NCBI GenBank assembly: GCA_020431545.1
Contig: JAGQIB010000383.1
Location: forward strand, 1-13,869
Origin: Gemmatimonadota bacterium
GTDB taxonomy: Bacteria; ARS69
Direction of reading: 5' to 3'
DNA length: 13,869 nucleotides
In this document: positions 7,816-13,869 of the stretch, piece by piece
How the letters are laid out: each line of letters starts with the position of its first letter
Position numbering within the stretch: position 1 is the stretch's first letter
Notes under the pieces: generated by a model
Seen by the model: the letters and a program-made list of their open reading frames with translations, nothing else
Told to the model about the DNA's origin: nothing
The model's database searches: none
Program-made: the position numbers and the translations under genes

Positions 7816-10551
7816 GTGCGGCGCGGAGTCCTCGCGATCGCCCTCGCGATCGCGTCGCCGGTTCTCGCCGTCGAGCCGACTCCCGACGTGCTGGACAGCC
7901 TGTCGGCCGCCGCGCTCGACGCGGGGGACCTGACCGCCGCGCGAGACCACGCGGTGCGCGCGGCGGAGCTGCGCGCGGCCGCCACCACCGAGCCGAGCGG
8001 CGACGTGGCGATCGGCTGGCATGAGGCCGGACTCTCGCACTATCGTCTCGAGGACTATGAGCCCGCCTATGCCGCGCTGACCCGCGCGGTGACCGAGTGG
8101 GAGCGCGTGCCGGACGCGGATCCGACGGACGTCGTGTGGGCGGAGTCCGATCTCGCGGAGATGGCCCGTCTCACGGGCCGGTTCGACGTGGCCGAGTCGC
8201 GCCTCGCCGACGCGCTGAGTCGCGCCCGCGCGTCCGGCGATCCCGGCGGCTTTCTGCCCGCCCTCGCGAACAACCTCGGTACACTGCTCTGGGACGAAGA
8301 TCGTCTCGACGAGGCGGAGCCGCTCCTGCGCGAGGCGCTCGCGCTCCGCGCGTCCGACCCCGAGACGCCGCCGCTCTCGCTCGCCCGCGCCCACCAGAGC
8401 CTCGGCGTGGTGATGCGCTCGCAGCATCGCTACGACGACGCGGAGCGCGAGTTCGTCCGCGCGCTGTCGCTCGCGCGGGAAGCGGCCGGTCCGGACCGTC
8501 GCGACGTGGTGCCGTACCTGAACGGTCTCGCCGGGGTGTACTCGCGGGTCGGTCGCCTCGACGACGCGCTGGCGCTCCGCGAGGAATCGCTCGGGATCCT
8601 CGGGTCGATCGAGAACCCGTCACGCCCGCTGCTCGCGGAGATCCTGGAGGCCACCGGCGACGATCTTCTCGCGAAGGGCGACGCGGAATCGGCCGAACGT
8701 CGCTACGCGGAGTGCGTGACGCTGCGGCGCGAGCTCTTCGGCGCGTCGCATCCCTCGCTCGGTCCCGCGCTGCTGGGCGCCGCCGAGGCGAAGGCGGCGC
8801 GCTTCGGGGTCGGCGATCGGCGCGTGCGGAAGGCGGTCGTGGAGGCGCTGAACCAGCTGGAGGGGGCGCCCGCCTTCTCCGAGGCGCGTGCCGGCGCGCT
8901 CGCGCTCCGGGCGCGTCACCTGCACGCGCACGGCAAGCAGGGGCCCGCGATCGAGGATCTGCGGACCGCGGTCGCGTTGCTCGACACGTTGCGGGCGGCG
9001 CGCGGCGGCCTCGGCGAATCGCGAGCCTGGTTCACGGAGGAGCATCGCGCCGAGATCGACGATCTCGTGACCTGGCTCGTGGAGGCGGACGACGTGGCCG
9101 GCGCCGTGGCCGAGTCGGAGCGGATGCGCGGGCGGCTCTTTGCGGAGCAGCTCGCCGACGCGCACCTCGAGCCGGCGGACGTCCCCGCCGACGTTCGGGA
9201 GCGGCTCACTGCGCAGGAAAAGGCCGCGCACATCCGGGTGAACGAAACGCGCCGCCGGCTCCGGGCCGTGGCCGACGCGGATCTTCCCGAGGCGGATCGT
9301 CGCGATCGACTCGCGGCGCTCGACTCCACGCTCACCGCGGCGGCGCTCGAGCTGCGCGACGCCCAGGAGCAGCTTCGTCTCTACAGCCCCCGTTTCCAGC
9401 GCCTGCTTCGCGATCTCGCCGGCGACGTCTCGCTGCCCGCCGCCGATCCCGGGGAGGCGTTGCTCGTCTATCACGTCGGCGAGCGGGAGAGCTTCGTGTT
9501 CTCTCGCGCCGCCGGTCGCGACGGATTCCGCGCGACGCGGCTGCGCACGACGGACGGAGCGTCGCTCCCGGAATCGACGTTGCGTGCGCGCTGGGAACCG
9601 GTCGCGGAGGATCTGCACCGGCCACGCGGCGCGTCCCGGGGCGTCGCGGGCACGACGACTCTCGACCGCGGCTCCGACATCCTCGCGGCCGATCTGAGAT
9701 CCCTCGGCGACGCCTTGCTTCCCGCGGAGGCGCTCGCCGACGTTTCCGGCGCGCACCGCCTGGCGATCCTGCCGGATCGGGTGCTGCACTCCGTGCCGTT
9801 CGAGGCGCTCCGCGTCGCCGGCCCCGAGGGCGACGCCTGGGCGCTCGATGTGCTGCCGCCGGTTCGCTACGCGCCGTCCCTGCGCACGCCGCCGACCGCG
9901 CGCGACGCCGGCGACGGTTCCGTTCTCATCGTGGCCGATCCCGCGTCCGACCTGCCCGCACTCCCGGCCGCGCGCGCCGAGGCCGCCGCCGTGGCGGCCG
10001 CATTCCCAAATGCGCGCGTCGTTCGGCTGGAGGGCCCGGCCGCCACGGAGAACGCCGTGCGCGACGCGTTGCCGGCCGCGCGCTTCGTCCACTTCGCCAC
10101 GCACGCGATCGCGGACCGAGGACCGGAGGGACTGCTCGCGTCGATCGTGCTCACGCCCGCGCCTTCCGGCGCGACGGACGGATTCCTGCACCTGTTCGAG
10201 CTGTACGAGCTTTCGCTCCGCTGCGACCTCGCGTGGCTCTCGGCGTGCGACACGAACTCGGGCCCCGTGCTCGCGGGCGAGGGGGCATTCGCGATCTCGC
10301 GCGGGTTCCTCGTGGCCGGGGCGCGCGGCGTCGTCGCGAGCGCGTGGCCGCTGCACGACGAGGCGGCGGCTGCCGTCGTCGAGGCGTTCTTTGCGGACGC
10401 CCCCGGCCAGGCCGGGGCGGGAGGTGATCGGAGCGATCCGGTCGCGCGCCTGGCCGCCGCCAAGAAAAAGGTGCGGGCCCGCTATCCGGATCCGCACCAG
10501 TGGGCACCGTTCCTGTTCGTGGGCGCGGCGGGGAGCGCCGCATCCTGGTAA
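7816..10551 (+). CDS. Exported TPR-CHAT domain protein (caspase-like peptidase)
   Basis: A 911-residue protein. Residues 1-18 (MRRGVLAIALAIASPVLA) look like a Sec signal peptide with cleavage after VLA, so the mature protein is probably extracytoplasmic. Residues about 25-395 are helical TPR-like repeats, for example LEDYEPAYAALTRAV, DRLDEAEPLLREAL, HRYDDAEREFVRAL and GRLDDALALREESL. A charged coiled-coil-like segment follows (about 455-530). The C-terminal CHAT domain (about 620-905) keeps both catalytic residues of clan CD peptidases: His763 in HFATHA and Cys811 in LSACDT. It ends with the family-typical WAPFLFVG. An active cysteine peptidase is therefore plausible; its target is unknown. 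The GTG start is one base after the aconitase stop without a clear ribosome binding site, so translation is probably coupled. The start is supported by the well-formed signal sequence. An ECF sigma factor gene follows after 31 bases. Confidence 0.9.
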   Translation: MRRGVLAIALAIASPVLAVEPTPDVLDSLSAAALDAGDLTAARDHAVRAAELRAAATTEPSGDVAIGWHEAGLSHYRLEDYEPAYAALTRAVTEWERVPDADPTDVVWAESDLAEMARLTGRFDVAESRLADALSRARASGDPGGFLPALANNLGTLLWDEDRLDEAEPLLREALALRASDPETPPLSLARAHQSLGVVMRSQHRYDDAEREFVRALSLAREAAGPDRRDVVPYLNGLAGVYSRVGRLDDALALREESLGILGSIENPSRPLLAEILEATGDDLLAKGDAESAERRYAECVTLRRELFGASHPSLGPALLGAAEAKAARFGVGDRRVRKAVVEALNQLEGAPAFSEARAGALALRARHLHAHGKQGPAIEDLRTAVALLDTLRAARGGLGESRAWFTEEHRAEIDDLVTWLVEADDVAGAVAESERMRGRLFAEQLADAHLEPADVPADVRERLTAQEKAAHIRVNETRRRLRAVADADLPEADRRDRLAALDSTLTAAALELRDAQEQLRLYSPRFQRLLRDLAGDVSLPAADPGEALLVYHVGERESFVFSRAAGRDGFRATRLRTTDGASLPESTLRARWEPVAEDLHRPRGASRGVAGTTTLDRGSDILAADLRSLGDALLPAEALADVSGAHRLAILPDRVLHSVPFEALRVAGPEGDAWALDVLPPVRYAPSLRTPPTARDAGDGSVLIVADPASDLPALPAARAEAAAVAAAFPNARVVRLEGPAATENAVRDALPAARFVHFATHAIADRGPEGLLASIVLTPAPSGATDGFLHLFELYELSLRCDLAWLSACDTNSGPVLAGEGAFAISRGFLVAGARGVVASAWPLHDEAAAAVVEAFFADAPGQAGAGGDRSDPVARLAAAKKKVRARYPDPHQWAPFLFVGAAGSAASW

Positions 10552-10582
10552 CCTGGAAGCTCCCGTTCCCCGCGGAGACTTC

Positions 10583-11155
10583 ATGACCGAATCCCCGCGC
10601 ACCGTGACCCGCCTCCTGCTGGACTGGCGTGGCGGCGATTCCGCGGCTCTCGACCGGCTGACGTCGCTCCTGTACGAAGATCTGCACGCGCTCGCCGCCC
10701 GTTCGATGCGCGGCGAGCGTTCCGATCACACGCTGCAGCCGACCGCGCTCGTGGGAGAAGCATACGCGCGCCTCGTGGAAGCCGACGTGTCGTGGCAGGA
10801 TCGCGCCCACTTCTTCGCCGTCGCCGCGCGCACGATGCGTCGCGTGCTCGTGGATCACGCGCGACATCGGAACCGCGTGCGGCGCGGCGGCGGAGACTGG
10901 CAGCGCGTCACGTTGACGGACGCGCTCGGTCTCGGGCGGGAGGACGGCACGCTCGACTTCCTCGATCTGCACCAGGCACTGGAGGAGCTCGCCGAGAACG
11001 ACGCGCGGAAGGCCCAGGCGGTGGAGCTGCGCTACTTCGCGGGACTCGGGCCGCCCGACGTGGCGCGCGTGCTCGAGGTCTCCGAGTCGACCGTGCACCG
11101 GGAGCTGCGCTTCGCCACGGCGTGGCTGCGCACGCGTCTCGCGGAGCGGCCGTGA
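10583..11155 (+). CDS. ECF-type RNA polymerase sigma factor (TIGR02999-like, kinase-linked)
   Basis: A 190-residue sigma factor with the region 2 block from about residue 10 to 100 (WQDRAHFFAVAARTMRRVLV, 71-90) and region 4 with an HTH near 157-183 (VARVLEVSESTVHRELR). The form matches the Sig-70_X6 / Sigma70_ECF group common in Acidobacteriota and Planctomycetota. No anti-sigma factor or C-terminal extension is present. In region 2.2, where typical ECFs have Asp-Ala-Glu-Asp before LVQE, this one has QPTALVGEAY (52-61), with Thr54 in the acidic position. That is the feature of kinase-activated ECFs such as Vibrio EcfP. ATG 10583 has GGAG six bases upstream, and the longer open frame upstream lies inside the CHAT gene. 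Its stop overlaps the start of the kinase gene (GTGA), supporting a functional pair. Target promoters are not known. Confidence 0.93.
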   Translation: MTESPRTVTRLLLDWRGGDSAALDRLTSLLYEDLHALAARSMRGERSDHTLQPTALVGEAYARLVEADVSWQDRAHFFAVAARTMRRVLVDHARHRNRVRRGGGDWQRVTLTDALGLGREDGTLDFLDLHQALEELAENDARKAQAVELRYFAGLGPPDVARVLEVSESTVHRELRFATAWLRTRLAERP

Positions 11156-13788
11156 CCCGGGACGCGAATCGATGGGGCCGCGTCCAGGATCTGTTCCACG
11201 GGGCGCTCGAACGAAGCGCGCCGGAACGCGACGCGTGGCTCCGGCAAGCCTGCGCCGGAGACGAAGCGCTGCTCGCCGAGGTCCACGCGCTGCTGGCGTC
11301 CGACCCCGAGTCCGGCGACGTCATCGGCCACATCGTGGAGACGACCGCGCGCCCGCTCGCCGCGACCTGGGTCGGACGGAACGTCGGCCCGTACCGCGTG
11401 ACACACGAGATCGGCCGGGGCGGCATGGGGGCGGTGTACCTCGCGGTGCGGGCCGACGATCGATTCGAGCGCGACGTCGCGATCAAGGTGCTCCGTTCGC
11501 CGAGCGACGAGGATCTGCGCCGACGGTTCGCGGAGGAGCGTCGCATCCTCGCGAGCCTCGATCATCCTGCGATCGTGCGCCTCGTCGACGGCGGGGAGAC
11601 GGCCGACGGCCTGCCGTACCTCGTGATGGACCACGTGGAGGGCGAGCCGATCGATCTCTTCTGCGAGTCGCGCACGCTCTCCGTGCGCGAACGGATCCGT
11701 CTGTTCCGCGAGGTCTGCGCCGGAGTCGAGTACGCGCACCGGCATCTCGTCGTCCACCGGGACCTGAAGCCGTCGAACCTGCTGATCGATCGCGAGGGTC
11801 GGCCGCGGATCCTGGACTTCGGCATCGCGAAGCTGCTGGAAGCGCGTCCCGGGGGCGCCGACACCGCGCCCCAGGCCCGACGCTTCACGCCCGAGTACGC
11901 GAGTCCGGAGCAGGTCCGGGGCGAGGAGGTCACCACGGCCTCCGACGTCTACTCGCTGGGCGTGGTGCTGTACGGTTTGCTCGCGGGGCGCCGCCCCTAC
12001 GACCTCAGTGACACGTCGGCGCGGGAGATGGAGCGGATCGTGACCGCGATCGATCCGCCGCCGCCGAGTACGGCCTCCGGGCGGAAGGAGCTGGCCGGCG
12101 ACCTCGACACGATCGTCGCGAAGGCGCTGCGCAAGGAGCCGGCGGAACGCTACGGCTCGGTGGCAGAGCTCGCGGCGGATCTCGATCGCCACCTGCGTCG
12201 CCTTCCGATCGTCGCGCGGCCGGACACGTGGCGGTACCGCACGTCGCGCTTCGTGCGACGGAACCGTGCGGTCACGATCGCGGGCGCGGTGGCGGTGGTG
12301 TCAATGCTGGCGGCGACCGCGATCAGTGTCTCGTTCGGGGTGCGCGAGGGGAAGCAGCGGCGGCTCGCGGAACGTCGCTTCGACGACGTGCGAACGCTCG
12401 CGACGACGTTCCTGCACGACGTGGACGACGCGCTCTCGCGCGAGGGCAAGCTCGCGGCGCGCGAGCTGATTGTGGGCACGGGAACCGATTATCTCGATCG
12501 GCTCGCGGCCGAGGCCCGCGACGACGACGATCTCCGTCGCGACGTCGCGGCCGGCTATCTTCGCGTCGCGTCGATTCAGGGGAATCCCTGGCAGGAGAAC
12601 CTCGGTCGCCTCGAGGATGGCCGCGAGTCCTGCCGGCGCGGACTCGAGCTCGTGGAAGCGATGCTCTCGTCTCATCCGGACGATGCGGAGACGCTCCGGC
12701 TGGCCGCGCTCGGCTACACGCTGCGCGCGTATCTCGCGGGGCAGACGCGCTCCGCCGAGGAGGTTCGCGCCGACCTCGAGCGGGCCCGCGGACTGCGCGA
12801 GCGCTCGCTCGAGGTCGCGCCCGGCACGGCCCTGCAGACGCCGCGCATGGACGGAATCCTTGCGGGGGGCGCCGCACTCTCGCAGAACGCGGGGGAGTAC
12901 GCGCGGGCGGAGAAGGAGTATCGCGAGGCACTCGAGTCGCTCGCTTCGCTCGGGGCCGAGTACCCCGGGGACGCGCGCCTCGTCGAAGCGCGGATCGGCC
13001 TCGAGCAGCAGCTCGCCCAGACGCTGCAGCGGGACGGACGCTTCGAGGAGGCGATCGCGATGCTGGAGCCGTTGCGTGAGTCGGGCGCGTTCGAGGGCGG
13101 CCCGGGGCGCGTCGTCCACGCGCGCGTCCTCGTGACGCTGGGTCGCACCTACGAGTCGCTGGGCCGCCTTCCGGATGCGCGGGAGGCGCTCGACGAGGCG
13201 CTTGCGCTGCACCGGGAGTTCGTGCGCGCGGATCCGAACGACTGGCTCGCGCAGCGCAATCTCGTGACGGTGCTCGGATTCGTGGCGCGCGTCGCGCAGG
13301 CGGAGGGGCGTCGCGAGGACGCTCGCGGCCGGCGCGAGGAGGCGGCGGACGTCGCGCGCCGGCTGGTGGCCGCGGAGCCGGATCGGGTCGAGAACCGGCG
13401 CATGCTCGCCGTGCAGGCCGATGAGCTCGCCGCCCTCCTGCGCGAGCTCGGCCGGTACGAGGAAGCGTTGCCGCGGCACCGGGAAGCGTGCGAGACCTTC
13501 CGCGCGCTCGCGCGCGAGGCGCCGACCGCCGACGCGCGACGTTCCGTCGCCGTTTCTCTCTACTACCTCGGGCTGTGCGCGCGCGAGCGCGCGGCGGAAG
13601 TGCCGGATGAGGCCGGACGCGCGCTGCTGGAGGAGTCCGAGCACGCGTTCATCGAGTCCCGGGACACGATGGCCTCGCTTCGCGACGAGGGTCTCCTGCC
13701 GGTCGCGGACGAGGGAGTGATCGACATGCTGGAGTCCGAGATCGGGCGGACCCGCGCGCTGCGGGGAGGCGCGGCGGGCGCGAGGTAG
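11152..13788 (+). CDS. Transmembrane Ser/Thr protein kinase (PknB-like) with TPR-rich ectodomain
   Basis: With a GTG start at 11152 the protein has 878 residues. An N-terminal helical segment (1-75, WGRVQDLFHGALER then ERDAWLRQACAGD) is common in this kinase family. The kinase domain (about 81-350) is intact: glycine loop IGRGGMGAVY (87-96), Lys112 in VAIKVL, helix-C Glu129, HRDLKPSN (202-209), DFG (222-224), activation loop with Thr246 and SPEQ (251-254), and SDVYSLG (264-270). Residues about 373-397 form one membrane segment. Everything after it, roughly 480 residues, should be extracytoplasmic. That part begins with a conserved-looking helical region and IQGNPWQENLG, then several TPR-like repeats (for example YARAEKEYREALESL and GRYEEALPRHREACETF). 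The start overlaps the sigma factor stop by GTGA. The longer frame upstream overlaps the sigma gene and is not used. It likely senses an envelope cue and phosphorylates the sigma factor (inference). Confidence 0.93.
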   Translation: MTRDANRWGRVQDLFHGALERSAPERDAWLRQACAGDEALLAEVHALLASDPESGDVIGHIVETTARPLAATWVGRNVGPYRVTHEIGRGGMGAVYLAVRADDRFERDVAIKVLRSPSDEDLRRRFAEERRILASLDHPAIVRLVDGGETADGLPYLVMDHVEGEPIDLFCESRTLSVRERIRLFREVCAGVEYAHRHLVVHRDLKPSNLLIDREGRPRILDFGIAKLLEARPGGADTAPQARRFTPEYASPEQVRGEEVTTASDVYSLGVVLYGLLAGRRPYDLSDTSAREMERIVTAIDPPPPSTASGRKELAGDLDTIVAKALRKEPAERYGSVAELAADLDRHLRRLPIVARPDTWRYRTSRFVRRNRAVTIAGAVAVVSMLAATAISVSFGVREGKQRRLAERRFDDVRTLATTFLHDVDDALSREGKLAARELIVGTGTDYLDRLAAEARDDDDLRRDVAAGYLRVASIQGNPWQENLGRLEDGRESCRRGLELVEAMLSSHPDDAETLRLAALGYTLRAYLAGQTRSAEEVRADLERARGLRERSLEVAPGTALQTPRMDGILAGGAALSQNAGEYARAEKEYREALESLASLGAEYPGDARLVEARIGLEQQLAQTLQRDGRFEEAIAMLEPLRESGAFEGGPGRVVHARVLVTLGRTYESLGRLPDAREALDEALALHREFVRADPNDWLAQRNLVTVLGFVARVAQAEGRREDARGRREEAADVARRLVAAEPDRVENRRMLAVQADELAALLRELGRYEEALPRHREACETFRALAREAPTADARRSVAVSLYYLGLCARERAAEVPDEAGRALLEESEHAFIESRDTMASLRDEGLLPVADEGVIDMLESEIGRTRALRGGAAGAR

Positions 13789-13810
13789 GCGACGTGTTTC
13801 GGCACCACGA

Positions 13811-13869
13811 CTACCGCGACTCGAGAGCCTCCCGTTCCTTGCGTACGGCCTCCGCGCGTTCCGGTCGCC
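13811..13869 (-). CDS. C-terminal tail of a convergent gene (cut by window edge)
   Basis: Read on the minus strand from the right edge, one frame gives RPERAEAVRKEREALESR followed by TAG at 13813-13811. The charged, helix-like composition and GC-rich third positions resemble a real protein end. The kinase gene on the plus strand stops only 22 bases away, so the two genes would converge. Eighteen residues are too few to name a family. No hairpin terminator is visible in the 22-base gap. Confidence 0.42.
   Translation of the reverse strand, partial: RPERAEAVRKEREALESR

Noticed and set aside
5795..7933. Plus-strand open frame of about 710 codons overlapping the aconitase-like gene
   Set aside because: It is a different frame of the same strand with Arg/Gly-rich nonsense-like sequence; the aconitase frame has all the conserved residues.
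5325..7988. Minus-strand open frame of nearly 890 codons
   Set aside because: It spans the aconitase-like gene in antisense, the divergent promoter region and part of the desulfurase gene out of frame. No motifs are seen.
8620..10602. Minus-strand open frame of 660 codons
   Set aside because: It is antisense to the CHAT gene and has no motif support.
7816..13788. Whole block as an anti-phage defence island
   Set aside because: CHAT and kinase domains occur in defence systems, but there is no nuclease, toxin, gasdermin, reverse transcriptase, CRISPR array or mobile element here. The exported CHAT protein plus ECF sigma factor fits envelope signalling better.

Overview
This is a GC-rich, gene-dense bacterial window with no RNA genes, mobile elements or CRISPR arrays that I can see. 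The phylum cannot be fixed from sequence alone. A TIGR02999-like ECF sigma factor beside a PknB-type kinase with a TPR ectodomain, plus a TPR-CHAT protein, at this GC content, fits Acidobacteriota, Planctomycetota, Gemmatimonadota or 'Candidatus Eisenbacteria'-like lineages. That placement is inference.

The left part (1-5631) is read entirely from the minus strand. In transcription order it holds an IscS/NifS-type cysteine desulfurase, an M24 Xaa-Pro peptidase coupled to it by an ATGA overlap, a small DUF2203 protein, a PAPS-type sulfotransferase, a Wzz-like polysaccharide chain-length regulator, and the start of a polytopic membrane protein resembling O-antigen ligase/polymerase, which runs off the left edge. 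The last three look like one end of a surface or exopolysaccharide locus whose product may be sulfated. The first three look like general metabolism.

A divergent intergenic region (5632-5810) carries a good plus-strand promoter candidate. From it reads an aconitase-superfamily hydro-lyase with the large and swivel domains fused in one chain. Its cluster motif is atypical, so its substrate is open.

One base after the aconitase stop begins the most interesting block (7816-13788): a TPR-CHAT caspase-like protein with a signal peptide and an intact His/Cys dyad, an ECF sigma factor that has Gln-Pro-Thr-Ala where most ECFs have acidic residues, and, overlapping it by GTGA, a transmembrane Ser/Thr kinase with a TPR-rich ectodomain. 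Layout and motifs suggest an envelope signalling module. In this reading the kinase activates the sigma factor by phosphorylating Thr54, and the exported CHAT protein acts on the same side of the membrane as the kinase's TPR ectodomain. The kinase-sigma half has a precedent (EcfP/PknT in Vibrio parahaemolyticus). The CHAT link is a hypothesis. A short C-terminal tail of a convergent minus-strand gene appears at the right edge.
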